From Nonomuraea solani (lineage in GTDB: Bacteria > Actinomycetota > Actinomycetes > Streptosporangiales > Streptosporangiaceae): DNA of 64,000 nt. The notes beneath the pieces were generated by a model. That model did not search any database, was not told where the DNA came from, and was given only the letters and a program-made list of their open reading frames with translations. The DNA lies in contig NZ_FNVT01000029.1 of assembly GCF_900108335.1 (NCBI RefSeq), positions 53,185-117,184 on the forward strand, read 5' to 3'. Shown one piece after another: positions 18,688-26,551 of the stretch. Positions within the stretch are counted from its first letter, which is position 1, and every line of letters starts with the position of its first letter. Both the position numbers and the translations under genes were made by a program.

Positions 18688-19338
18688 GTGACACCCGGGA
18701 AGTCAGCCGAGACGGCACGGCCGGCGCGGCGCAGGCTCAGCGTGAACCGGCGTCGGGAAGAGCTCATGGCGGCCGCGCTGGAGTTGTTCAGCACGCGCGA
18801 CGCGGAAGACGTCTCGATCGATGACGTGGCCTCGGCCGCGGGGGCTTCGCGGGCCCTGGTCTACCACTATTTCGGCGGCAAGCAGGAGCTCTACGTGGCC
18901 GCGCTGACAAGCGCGGCGGAGCAACTGGAGTCCCGGCTGCGCCCGCACGGGGGCGGGAGCCCGCTCGACGAGCTGGCCTCCGGGCTGCGGCGCTACTTCG
19001 ACTTCGTCGAGGAGCACGCGGCGGGCTTCGCCGCGCTCCTGCGCGGTGGCCCGGCCAACAGGACCGGCGAGGTGGGCGAGATCGTCGACGGCGTGCGCCG
19101 GCGCCTTTTCCGCCTGATCCAGCGGCAAATGGGCGTCGAAGAGCCGAGCCCGGTGCTGCGCACGACCCTGCGGTCGTGGATCGCCCTGGTCGAGACGGCC
19201 GGTCTCGACTGGCTGGAGCATCGCGACATCGAGCGACCGAAGCTGGAGAAACTGCTGGTCGATCACATGGTCGCGCTGCTGGGCGTCGCCGCCGCCCATG
19301 ACGGTGACGTGGCGGGGTTGCTGGAGCGGTTGAGGTGA
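18688..19338 (+). CDS. TetR/AcrR family transcriptional regulator
   Basis: 216 residues from a GTG at 18688 (VTPGKSAETARPARRR). A long basic N-terminal tail precedes the helix-turn-helix RREELMAAALELFSTRDAEDVS then IDDVASAAGASRALVYHYFGGKQELY. The C-terminal helical domain has a TetR_C-like core. No Shine-Dalgarno is evident, but GATACT about 9 bases upstream would place the transcript start close to the GTG, so the mRNA may be leaderless. It faces the LacI gene across the shared repeats. Confidence 0.9.
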   Translation: MTPGKSAETARPARRRLSVNRRREELMAAALELFSTRDAEDVSIDDVASAAGASRALVYHYFGGKQELYVAALTSAAEQLESRLRPHGGGSPLDELASGLRRYFDFVEEHAAGFAALLRGGPANRTGEVGEIVDGVRRRLFRLIQRQMGVEEPSPVLRTTLRSWIALVETAGLDWLEHRDIERPKLEKLLVDHMVALLGVAAAHDGDVAGLLERLR

Positions 19339-19348
19339 CTCGATGACG

Positions 19349-19440
19349 ATGGGAAGGATGGCGCCGGGCGGGCGGCGCCAGCTTCCCATGCGACGTCATG
19401 TCGTCACGTTGGTGGACCGGGCCCGGTGACCTGGTCCACC
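19349..19440. terminator. Two strong hairpins between convergent TetR and bldC genes
   Basis: First hairpin: ATGGGAAG (19349-19356) with CTTCCCAT (19382-19389), extended inside by GGCGCC/GGCGCC. Second: GGTGGACC (19411-19418) with GGTCCACC (19433-19440). They lie just past both stop codons and probably terminate both transcripts. Confidence 0.65.
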
Positions 19441-19469
19441 CATCAAACCCCCCTGACGACCCTTTTTCG

Positions 19470-19673
19470 CTACTCGGAGCGCTGCTGCGGAATCCCCGCA
19501 AGCAGCGCGCGGACCTCGGTCTCCCGGTAACGCCGATGACCGCCGAGGGTACGAATCGACGTCAACTTGCCCGCCTTGGCCCACCGCGTAACGGTCTTGG
19601 GGTCGACCCTGAACATGGTCGCGACCTCAGCGGGCGTGAGCAGCGGCTCGGCCTCGGGTGTACGAGCTGACAT
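19470..19673 (-). CDS. bldC: BldC, MerR-like developmental regulator
   Basis: 67-residue DNA-binding protein with a single MerR-type winged helix: LLTPAEVATMFRVDPKTVTRWAKAGKLTSIRTLGGHRRYRETEV. Length and sequence fit the BldC family of filamentous actinomycetes, where it binds DNA co-operatively on direct repeats and controls the switch to development and antibiotic genes. The ATG at 19673 has GAGAGG 9 bases upstream. The neighbours upstream (unknown protein, vdh, DUF3073, purM, purF) are in the same order as around the Streptomyces gene, from memory, which supports orthology. Confidence 0.95.
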   Translation of the reverse strand: MSARTPEAEPLLTPAEVATMFRVDPKTVTRWAKAGKLTSIRTLGGHRRYRETEVRALLAGIPQQRSE

Positions 19674-19995
19674 TTGTGCGGCCTCTCCTCCGTGTGGACC
19701 GGCTTAGCGATCCTGTGACTGCCTTTGCGCGTGTCACGGATGTCCCCCTATGGCGCAGAGCGTGCGGCTTTTCTGAGCCATATGCGGCATCACCCGATGT
19801 GACCATACCGCCACGCAGAGCGATTGGCGAGCCCTTCTTTGACCCAACTGCCCGCCCCCGTGGCGATGTCACGCTCGGTGATTCTAGCGACACGGTTCGT
19901 GGTATCGCAGTGAAAACGGCAAACTACTCAGTTCGCAGAAGAGAGCAGCCGCGAGACGTGACCTACTCATGCAGGTCAGACGGCCGTATTGGGGC
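19674..19995. other. 322-bp non-coding region upstream of bldC
   Basis: This region lacks a convincing gene in either direction: open frames here have poor third-position GC. A minus-strand TAGAAT hexamer (19881-19886) and TATGGT (about 19802-19807) are possible bldC -10 elements, which would give long leaders of about 125-200 bases. Base composition is clearly more AT-rich than the flanks. No stable hairpin stands out. Confidence 0.5.
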
Positions 19996-20859
19996 TCAGT
20001 TGGCAGATTCCAGCTGTTGCATTGACTTCCACCGGAGGATGACCCTCTGGTACATGGCGTAGGCAAGTTCTTCTTGACCCGTGTCCAGGCCCGTCAGAGC
20101 CGCGGAAAGCTCCGCCACGGACTGGTCGGCCTGCAGCGCGTCGTCGTCCATGAGGTGCACGAGGCCGCCGTAGTCGAGCTCGACCAGGGAATGCGGGTGG
20201 AACTCCTCAAGCCACCTGGCGATGTCCTCGACGTCGAAATTGGCGGCCACGTCGCCCAGGTGCTTGCGCAGCACGTTGAGCGCCCGCGCCGACCGCCTCC
20301 TGGCCTGCGCCATGGAGGTCACGTAGATCAAGTTACGCCCTGTAGCGGTGGTCACATCCTGTCCAGGGTTGGCCGACCCGAGCACCAGCCAGCGCTCGTT
20401 CCCATCAAACGGCACGAACCACGATGGCGGCACATGCCACGCCGTGGTGCGAATGTGGGTGCGCAAGGCGGCGGAACCGGCCTTCCGCTTGTACCGGTCG
20501 AAGTCGTCCGCCGTCTGCTCGGCGACCGCCTTGGGCACAAGGTGATCCATCAACTTCACCGGCGTGGTGCCACGAAGCCGTGAGAACGCCAGCCACGAGC
20601 GCAAACGGGTCTGCCATGGGCACACGTACAGACGGTCTTCAACACGCCTGAGATAGGCGTTGGGGCTCTCCTGAGCGGGAACGGGTTGAGGGGGCATGCC
20701 GAGGAGGCGCATGACGGACTCGCCGTGCTCCGCATTGAGCGCGTTCGCGCGGCGCGGGCGATCACGTGAGTCGGCGTAGTCGGCCCACACCTTGCGGTCG
20801 GACTCGGCGAACGCGGTCAGTGGCTCATAGACACGGAGGTAGGCGGCATAGGGCAGCAC
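19996..20859 (-). CDS. Conserved hypothetical protein of the bldC-vdh interval
   Basis: 287 residues from a GTG at 20859. No catalytic motif or membrane helix is visible. Charged, helical sequence includes RLRSWLAFSRLRGTTPVKLMDHLVPKAVAEQ, a central WHVPPSWFVPFDGNERWLVLGS strand segment and QARRRSARALNVLRKHLG. It occupies the position held by a conserved gene between bldC and vdh in Streptomyces, so it is probably an ortholog. The order suggests regulation or a developmental role, but nothing in the sequence shows it. The start is uncertain because there is no clear ribosome site. Confidence 0.8.
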   Translation of the reverse strand: MLPYAAYLRVYEPLTAFAESDRKVWADYADSRDRPRRANALNAEHGESVMRLLGMPPQPVPAQESPNAYLRRVEDRLYVCPWQTRLRSWLAFSRLRGTTPVKLMDHLVPKAVAEQTADDFDRYKRKAGSAALRTHIRTTAWHVPPSWFVPFDGNERWLVLGSANPGQDVTTATGRNLIYVTSMAQARRRSARALNVLRKHLGDVAANFDVEDIARWLEEFHPHSLVELDYGGLVHLMDDDALQADQSVAELSAALTGLDTGQEELAYAMYQRVILRWKSMQQLESAN

Positions 20860-20966
20860 GGAGGCATCGTGTCACGAAGCGCACCTGCGTGCACCGTCGA
20901 GGCTTACTACTGTGTGAGGTGATCTCCGCCGCAATGGAGCGGTGGACCGGACAGGGAGTCACTACC

Positions 20967-22046
20967 GTGACCGACGTCTTCGGAGCGTCCCACAAGGACG
21001 TCCACGAGCAGGTCGTGTTCTGCGCCGACGAGCAGAGCGGCCTGCGCGCCATCATCGCCATCCACAACACGGCGCTCGGCCCGGCACTCGGGGGCACCAG
21101 GTTCTACCCCTACGAGAGCGAGCAGGCGGCCCTCACCGACGTGCTCAACCTGGCCAAGGGCATGGCCTACAAGAACGCGCTGGCCGGCCTCGACCTGGGC
21201 GGGGGCAAGGCCGTCATCATCGGCGACCCGGCCCGCGACAAGAGCGAGGCGCTGCTTCGCGCGTACGGCAGATTCGTCCAGTCGCTCGGCGGGCGCTACA
21301 TCACCGCCTGTGACGTGGGCACCTACAGCGAGGACATGGACATCGTGGCCCGCGAGTCACGCTTCGTGACCGGCCGCACGCTGGCCCACGGCGGGGCCGG
21401 CGACTCGTCCATCCTCACGGCGTTCGGCGTGTTCCAGGGCATGCGCGCCTCCGCCGAGGTCGTGTACGGCACGCCGTCGCTGCACGGCAGGCGGGTCGGC
21501 GTCGAGGGGGTCGGCAAGGTGGGCCACCGCCTGGTCGAGCTCCTGTACGACGACGGCGCCGAGGTCGTCATCTGTGACGTGGACCCCAGGGCCGTCGAGC
21601 GGGTGCGCATGCGCCATCCCCAGGTCGGCGTGGTGGCCGACGCGCGGGCGCTGATGGCGTCCGACATCGACGTCTTCGCCCCGTGTGCGCTGGGCGGCGC
21701 GCTCGACGACACGACGGTGGCCGAGCTCCGGGCGAAGATCGTCTGCGGCGCGGCCAACAACCAGCTCGCCCACCCCGGGGTGGAGAAGCAACTCGCCGAG
21801 CGCGGCATCCTGTACGCGCCCGACTATGTCGTCAATTCCGGCGGTGTGATCCAGGTCGCGGACGAGATCGAGGGCTTCGACATGGAGCGTGCCAGGTCGA
21901 AGGCGACCCAGATCTACCAAACGACTCTGAAGATCTTCGGAATGGCGGCCGATGAGGGCGTTCCTCCTGCCGTCGCAGCGGATAGGCTAGCCGAGCGCAG
22001 AATGTCGGAAGTCGGGCGTATAAGGGCCATTTGGCTAGGGCGCTGA
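20967..22046 (+). CDS. vdh: Valine/leucine dehydrogenase (Glu/Leu/Phe/Val dehydrogenase family)
   Basis: 359 residues from the GTG at 20967, which has AGGGAG 8 bases upstream and matches the start of Streptomyces Vdh. It catalyses NAD-dependent oxidative deamination of branched-chain amino acids to keto acids. Catalytic lysines are Lys69 and Lys81 (KGMAYKNALAGLDLGGGK). The NAD motif is GVEGVGKVGHRLVELL. CGAANNQLA and VNSGG are family hallmarks. Its products feed the E1/E2 complex at 45.7-49.2 kb, giving energy or branched-chain fatty-acid and polyketide primers. An earlier ATG at 20934 would add 11 residues but lacks a ribosome site. Confidence 0.94.
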   Translation: MTDVFGASHKDVHEQVVFCADEQSGLRAIIAIHNTALGPALGGTRFYPYESEQAALTDVLNLAKGMAYKNALAGLDLGGGKAVIIGDPARDKSEALLRAYGRFVQSLGGRYITACDVGTYSEDMDIVARESRFVTGRTLAHGGAGDSSILTAFGVFQGMRASAEVVYGTPSLHGRRVGVEGVGKVGHRLVELLYDDGAEVVICDVDPRAVERVRMRHPQVGVVADARALMASDIDVFAPCALGGALDDTTVAELRAKIVCGAANNQLAHPGVEKQLAERGILYAPDYVVNSGGVIQVADEIEGFDMERARSKATQIYQTTLKIFGMAADEGVPPAVAADRLAERRMSEVGRIRAIWLGR

Positions 22047-22112
22047 CGCCCCACGCCCATACGGCGTACCGAGCTGGGCACAAAACAGGTACGGTAATAG
22101 GCGAACGATAGG

Positions 22113-22178
22113 CTGACGCCCAAAGTCAGGCGGCGTCAGTGTGTGGTGCGTTAGCGACGAGGGGTCGGGGACGACCCC
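22113..22178 (+). promoter_or_regulatory. Hairpins in the leader of the DUF3073 gene
   Basis: CTGACGCC (22113-22120) pairs with GGCGTCAG (22132-22139). GGGGTCG (22161-22167) pairs with CGACCCC (22172-22178) around a GGGA loop, 20 bases before the start codon. The first may end the vdh transcript; the second lies in the leader and could affect translation. Confidence 0.45.
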
Positions 22179-22197
22179 ACACGAGGGGGTCGAGCCA

Positions 22198-22428
22198 ATG
22201 GGGCGCGGCCGAGCAAAGGCCAAGCAGGTCAAGGTTGCTCGCCAGCTGAAGTACAACAGCGGTGGCACGGATCTTGACCGTCTTCGCGACGAACTCGGGG
22301 TCGGAGACTCCAGCAGCGATGACGACGCCGACGACCGCAATGACGAGCTGGCGGATCGGTATGCCGATTACGCCGATGACTATGGCGCCGGAGACGACGA
22401 CGATGGCCGTACGTCCGGCCGCCGATAG
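22198..22428 (+). CDS. DUF3073 family small acidic-tailed protein
   Basis: 76 residues. The basic N-terminus MGRGRAKAKQVKVARQLKYN is the DUF3073 signature, followed by TDLDRLRDELG and an acidic Asp-rich tail (DDDADDRNDELADRYADYADDYGAGDDDD in two parts around NDEL). The charge polarity suggests nucleic-acid or ribosome contact, but no function is known. The ATG at 22198 has GAGGGGG upstream. It occupies the conserved place between vdh and purM. A strong terminator follows at 22495-22516. Confidence 0.92.
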   Translation: MGRGRAKAKQVKVARQLKYNSGGTDLDRLRDELGVGDSSSDDDADDRNDELADRYADYADDYGAGDDDDGRTSGRR

Positions 22429-22494
22429 GCGTTCTCCAGGTTGACGTGGCCGAGGGCCCGGCGCGGGTGCCGGATCCTCGCTCACGATCGTCGG

Positions 22495-22516
22495 GCCCCA
22501 CGGGCAACCGTGGGGC
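22495..22516 (+). terminator. Rho-independent terminator after DUF3073
   Basis: GCCCCACGG-GCAA-CCGTGGGGC is a perfect 9-bp stem with a GCAA tetraloop, followed by TTTCGT. It lies about 65 bases past the DUF3073 stop. Confidence 0.8.
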
Positions 22517-22521
22517 TTTCG

Positions 22522-23358
22522 TCACGTGTGCTCCCTCCTGCTGAGGAAGTCCGCGATGACCGGTGCGATCTCCGGCAGCTTCTCCTCGAGCGCGAAGTGC
22601 CCCGTGTCGAACACGTGCACCTCGGCCTCGGGCACGTCACGCCGGTAGGCGTGCGCGCCCGGCTCGACGAAGATCGCGTCACCCCGCCCCCACAACACCA
22701 GCGTGGGCGGCCGATGCTCGCGCAGCCATGCCTGCCAGGCGGGATATCGCTCGACGTTGGACGAGTAGTCCAGGGCGAGCGCGAGCTGCGCCTCCTTGCG
22801 GCCGGGCAGCTCCAGGAAGTGCTGGTCGAGCGTCCAGCCGTCGGGCGGGATCAGTGACGGGTCGCTCGTGCCGTCCTCGTACTGGCCGCGCGTGACGGGC
22901 AGCGTGAACAACTCCTCGGGCGGCGCCGCGATGGTCCGCCTGGCGACCTCGGACAGCCCTTCGTCGTAGGCGTTGGCGTTCTGCACGATCAGCGCCGAGA
23001 TCCATTCGGGGTGCCGGGTGGCGATCCGGAAGCCGACGGGGCCGCCGAAGTCGAAGGCGTACAGCACGAACGTCCTCAGCCCGATCTTGGTGACGAACCC
23101 TTCGACGACGTCGGCGAGCCGGTCGAAGGAGTAGGTGAACGTGTCAGGCGTGCGCGTGTGGCCGAACCCCGGATAGTCGGGCGCGATCAGTCGATAACGG
23201 TCACCGAGTGCGTCCATGAGCCGTCTGTACTGGTGCGACGCGGACGGAAACCCGTGCAGGAGCAGCACCGGAAGCCCGTCGGCGGGGCCGGCCTCCCGGT
23301 AGAAGACCTCCACGCCGTCCACGTCCACGTGTCCATGCCTGATGTCAGGGATCTTCAT
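22522..23358 (-). CDS. Alpha/beta hydrolase, epoxide hydrolase/haloalkane dehalogenase type
   Basis: 278 residues. HGFPSASHQYR supplies the oxyanion loop. The nucleophile elbow YAFDFGGPVGFR has Asp at the nucleophile position, as in epoxide hydrolases and dehalogenases rather than Ser esterases. The acidic residue is near LVLWGRGDAIF and the base is the His in FDTGHFALEE. Substrate unknown. It starts at the ATG at 23358 and is divergent from a CGNR-type regulator. A strong promoter (TTGACG/TATAAC) and a long inverted repeat lie between them, so the regulator probably controls it. Confidence 0.9.
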   Translation of the reverse strand: MKIPDIRHGHVDVDGVEVFYREAGPADGLPVLLLHGFPSASHQYRRLMDALGDRYRLIAPDYPGFGHTRTPDTFTYSFDRLADVVEGFVTKIGLRTFVLYAFDFGGPVGFRIATRHPEWISALIVQNANAYDEGLSEVARRTIAAPPEELFTLPVTRGQYEDGTSDPSLIPPDGWTLDQHFLELPGRKEAQLALALDYSSNVERYPAWQAWLREHRPPTLVLWGRGDAIFVEPGAHAYRRDVPEAEVHVFDTGHFALEEKLPEIAPVIADFLSRREHT

Positions 23359-23377
23359 AATGCCTCTTTCGTCTAAA

Positions 23378-23416
23378 GATGCATTAGTTATAGAGCTTGA
23401 CGATCTAATGCGTCAA
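23378..23416 (-). promoter_or_regulatory. Promoter with overlapping operator for the hydrolase gene
   Basis: Minus strand: -35 TTGACG (23411-23416) and -10 TATAAC (23387-23392), spacer 18. Inverted repeat GATGCATTAG (23378-23387) and CTAATGCGTC (23405-23414), spacer 17, covers both hexamers. A repressor here would block the hydrolase and probably its own gene. Confidence 0.65.
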
Positions 23417-23440
23417 CGGGTGGAGGTAGCATTAGGGGTC

Positions 23441-23989
23441 ATGGACTTACTGATGGGCGAGCCTCTGGCACTGGATCTGGTGAACACGCGGTCGGGTAGC
23501 GGCTTTGACGCGCTGGACGGTGCGGACGACTTTCAGGCATGGCTGACGGGCCAGTCTCATCGCCTGACCGTCCCGGAGGAGCCCCTCAAACCGTCGGACC
23601 TGTCCGCGCTGCGGGCGTTGCGCGCTCACGTGGAAGCGACGCTGGCCGCCATTCGTGAGGCCGCCCCGCCGCCCCCGGAGGCTCTGAAGGCGCTCAACAA
23701 GGCTCTCAGGGGCGCGCCGCCGTACCCGTACCTGGAGGCGAGGGGCGCCGTCCTCACCACGGGCACCCGCCGAGCGGGCCCGCCCGTGACCGTCCTGCTC
23801 ACCGAACTGGCCGAGGCCGCGATGGCCCTGCTGACGGATCCGAACGTGGGCAAGATCCGCTCCTGCGAGGCCCCCGACTGCCGCATGCTCTTCCTGCCGG
23901 CCCACCCCCGCCGCCGCTGGTGCTCCCCAGACCTCTGCGGCAACCGCGTCCGCGTCGCCCGCTACTACCAACGCCACAAGCCGACATGA
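23441..23989 (+). CDS. CGNR zinc-finger / ABATE-domain transcriptional regulator
   Basis: 182 residues. An N-terminal ABATE-type domain (GEPLALDLVNTR, then ADDFQAWLTG) precedes the C-terminal zinc finger CEAPDCRMLFLPAHPRRRWCSPDLCGNRVRVARYY, where four cysteines bind zinc and CGNR is the family name motif. The family is regarded as DNA-binding, often stress-linked. The ATG at 23441 is chosen because LVNTR follows at the usual distance; the ribosome site is imperfect. It is divergent from the hydrolase with a shared operator. A terminator hairpin follows at 24005-24028. Confidence 0.92.
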   Translation: MDLLMGEPLALDLVNTRSGSGFDALDGADDFQAWLTGQSHRLTVPEEPLKPSDLSALRALRAHVEATLAAIREAAPPPPEALKALNKALRGAPPYPYLEARGAVLTTGTRRAGPPVTVLLTELAEAAMALLTDPNVGKIRSCEAPDCRMLFLPAHPRRRWCSPDLCGNRVRVARYYQRHKPT

Positions 23990-24004
23990 CGGCTGGGGCG
24001 CAAC

Positions 24005-24028
24005 GCGGGCGGCGGTGTGGCCGCCCGC
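24005..24028. terminator. Terminator hairpin between CGNR gene and purM
   Basis: GCGGGCGGC-N6-GCCGCCCGC, a perfect 9-bp stem, lies between the two convergent stop codons. On the plus strand it is followed by TCAGAAAAGC. It can serve both directions. Confidence 0.7.
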
Positions 24029-24041
24029 CGTCAGAAAAGCT

Positions 24042-25067
24042 CTAGCGGTAGTGGGCCTGGCCGGTGCCGGGGACGATCTCGCCCAGCACCCAGGTGTCCA
24101 CCCCGCGCCCCCGGAGCACCCGGATCGCCTCGTCGGCCGAGTCGGCCGACACCACGGCCGCCATCCCGATCCCGAGGTTGAAGGTCCGGTCCATGTCCCG
24201 CTGGGCGATCTGCCCGTACGAGGCCAGCAGCCCGAAGATCGGCGGCGGCGTCCAGGACGAGCGGTTCAGGACGGCGTCGAGCCCGGCGGGCAGCGACCGG
24301 GACAGGTTGTTCTCGATCCCGCCACCGGTGATGTGCGCGTAGGCGTGCACGTCGACCACCCGCGCCAGCTCCAGGCAGTCCAGCGAGTAGATCCGCGTCG
24401 GCTCCAGCAGCTCCTCGCCCAGCGGCCGCCCCAGCTCGGGCAGCACGGTGTCCAGCGACAGCGCGGCCTCGCGCAGCACGTGCCGGACCAGCGAATAGCC
24501 GTTGGAGTGCACCCCGGACGACGCCATCCCCAGCACCACGTCGCCCTCGACGACCCGCTCGGGACCCAGCAGCGCGGACGCCTCGACCACGCCGGTGCCG
24601 GCGCCCGCGAGGTCGTATTCGTTCGGCCCCATCGCCCCCGGGTGCTCGGCCGTCTCGCCGCCCACCAGGGCGGCCCCGGCCAGGCGGCAGCCCTCGGCGA
24701 CGCCGCCGACGATCTCCGCGACGAGCTCGGGGACGACCTTCCCGCAGGCGATGTAGTCGGTCATGAACAGCGGCTCGGCCCCCACGACCACCAGGTCGTC
24801 GAGGACCATGCCGACCAGGTCGATGCCGATCGTGTCGTGCTTGCCGTACTGCTGGGCGATCATGACCTTGGTGCCGACGCCGTCCGTGGAGGAGGCGAGC
24901 AGCGGCCGCTGGTAGCGCAGCAGCGCCGAGACGTCGAACAGCCCCGCGAACCCGCTGGCGTCGTCGACGACCTCCGGCCGCCGGGCGCGCGCCACCTTGT
25001 CCTTCATCAGGGTGACCGCCAGCTCGCCGGCCTCGATGTCGACGCCGGCGGCCTCGTACGTACTCAC
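24042..25067 (-). CDS. purM: Phosphoribosylformylglycinamidine cyclo-ligase (AIR synthetase)
   Basis: 341 residues. It closes the imidazole ring in purine synthesis (FGAM + ATP to AIR). Family segments are SSTDGVGTKVMIAQQYGKHDTIGIDLV, GAEPLFMTDYIACG, VGGETAEHPGAM, DVVLGMASSGVHSNGYSLVR and HITGGGIENNL. It starts at a GTG (25067) that overlaps the purF stop by four bases (GTGA), so translation is coupled. The purF-purM pair is one operon on the minus strand and follows the usual actinobacterial order. Confidence 0.97.
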   Translation of the reverse strand: MSTYEAAGVDIEAGELAVTLMKDKVARARRPEVVDDASGFAGLFDVSALLRYQRPLLASSTDGVGTKVMIAQQYGKHDTIGIDLVGMVLDDLVVVGAEPLFMTDYIACGKVVPELVAEIVGGVAEGCRLAGAALVGGETAEHPGAMGPNEYDLAGAGTGVVEASALLGPERVVEGDVVLGMASSGVHSNGYSLVRHVLREAALSLDTVLPELGRPLGEELLEPTRIYSLDCLELARVVDVHAYAHITGGGIENNLSRSLPAGLDAVLNRSSWTPPPIFGLLASYGQIAQRDMDRTFNLGIGMAAVVSADSADEAIRVLRGRGVDTWVLGEIVPGTGQAHYR

Positions 25068-26500
25068 GCCTTGGTCTCCAATACGAACTTGCCCACGTTG
25101 TCCTGGTCGATCGGGATGGGGTAGGAGCCGCTGAAGCAGGCCATGCAGAGGCGTTCAGCCGGGATGGTGGTGGCCGCCGTGAGGCCCTCCAGGGAGATGT
25201 AGCCGAGCGAGTCGGCCCCCAGCGAGGCCCGGATCTCCTCGACCGAAAGCGAGCCCGCGATCAGCTCGGCCCTGGTGGCGAAGTCGATGCCGTAGAAGCA
25301 CGGCCAGGCCACGGGCGGCGACGAGATGCGTACGTGCACCTCACGCGCCCCCGCCTCGCGCAGCATCTTGACGATCGCGCGCTGGGTGTTGCCGCGCACG
25401 ATCGAGTCGTCCACGACGATGAGGCGCTTGCCCTCCACGACCTCGCGCAGCGGGTTGAGCTTGAGCCGGATGCCGAGCTGCCGGATGGTCTGCGAGGGCT
25501 GGATGAACGTGCGGCCCACGTAGGAGTTCTTGACCAGCCCCTGCCCGTACGGGATCCCGCTCTCCTGCGCGTAGCCCACGGCGGCGGGCGTGCCGGACTC
25601 GGGCGTGGGGATGACCAGGTCGGCCTCCACCGGGTGTTCGCGGGCCAGCGCGCGGCCCATCTCGACCCGGGCGACCTGGAGGCCGCGCCCCGCGATGGTG
25701 GTGTCGGGGCGGGCGAGATAGACGTACTCGAACAGACAGCCCTTCGGGTCCGCCAGCGCGAAGCGGCGCGACCTGACGCCGCGCTCGTCGATGGTGAGCA
25801 TCTCGCCGGGCTCGATCTCCCTGACGAACGTGGCGCCCACGATGTCGAGCGCCGCCGTCTCCGAGGCCACCACCCAGCCGCGCTCCAGGCGGCCCAGGAC
25901 CATCGGGCGGATGCCCTGTGGGTCACGGGCGGCGTAGAGGGTCTTCTCGTCCATGAACACCAGCGAATAGGCGCCCTTGACCTGCGGGAGCAGCTCGGCG
26001 GCGGCGTCTTCGATGGAGCGGGTGCGGTCTTGCGCGAGCAGCGTGGTCAGGACCTCGGTGTCCGTGGTGGCGCGGGTGGAGCCCGGAGCCAGGCGCTGGG
26101 CCAGCTCCGGGGTGTTGATGAGGTTGCCGTTGTGGGCGAGCGCGAGCCCGCCGACGTCGGTGGAGCTCAGCGTGGGCTGAGCGTTCTCCCACACGCTGGA
26201 TCCGGTCGTGGAGTAGCGGCAGTGGCCGATGGCCAGGTGGCCGCGGAGGGTGCCCAGCACCGACTCGTCGAAGACCTGGGCGACGAGGCCCATGTCCTTG
26301 TAGACGAGAATGCGGCTGCCCTCGCTGACCGCGATGCCCGCGGACTCCTGGCCGCGGTGCTGCAACGCGTACAGCCCGTAGTAGGTGAGTTTGGAAACTT
26401 CCTCGCCTGGGGCCCATACGCCGAAGACGCCACAGGCGTCTTTAGGTGCGCGGTCGTGGGGGTCCAGGTCATGGCCGAGCCGGCCGTCGCCCTTCAGCAC
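25064..26500 (-). CDS. purF: Amidophosphoribosyltransferase
   Basis: First committed enzyme of purine synthesis (PRPP + glutamine to phosphoribosylamine), 478 residues. The GTG at 26500 (VLKGDGRLGHDLDPHD) matches the propeptide start I remember from Streptomyces. Cleavage would expose nucleophile Cys23 in KDACGVFGVW. Also visible are the glutamine-domain residues GHCRYSTTG, NGNL and TDTEV, and the PRPP loop VVDDSIVRGNT. Cysteines in GCLFEY, PCFYGIDF and CMACFSG fit the Fe-S cluster of the B. subtilis type. It is feedback-regulated by purine nucleotides in known members. It leads the purF-purM operon. Confidence 0.97.
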   Translation of the reverse strand: MLKGDGRLGHDLDPHDRAPKDACGVFGVWAPGEEVSKLTYYGLYALQHRGQESAGIAVSEGSRILVYKDMGLVAQVFDESVLGTLRGHLAIGHCRYSTTGSSVWENAQPTLSSTDVGGLALAHNGNLINTPELAQRLAPGSTRATTDTEVLTTLLAQDRTRSIEDAAAELLPQVKGAYSLVFMDEKTLYAARDPQGIRPMVLGRLERGWVVASETAALDIVGATFVREIEPGEMLTIDERGVRSRRFALADPKGCLFEYVYLARPDTTIAGRGLQVARVEMGRALAREHPVEADLVIPTPESGTPAAVGYAQESGIPYGQGLVKNSYVGRTFIQPSQTIRQLGIRLKLNPLREVVEGKRLIVVDDSIVRGNTQRAIVKMLREAGAREVHVRISSPPVAWPCFYGIDFATRAELIAGSLSVEEIRASLGADSLGYISLEGLTAATTIPAERLCMACFSGSYPIPIDQDNVGKFVLETKA

Positions 26501-26551
26501 ATGCCTCAGTCTAGGTCGAGGGCTTCCGTGCTCGCGCACCCGGGGGCGATA

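Noticed and set aside
19658..20062. Plus-strand 134-residue frame upstream of the bldC neighbour
   Set aside because: Codon third positions are not GC-rich, there is no ribosome site and no similarity pattern. Treated as non-coding.
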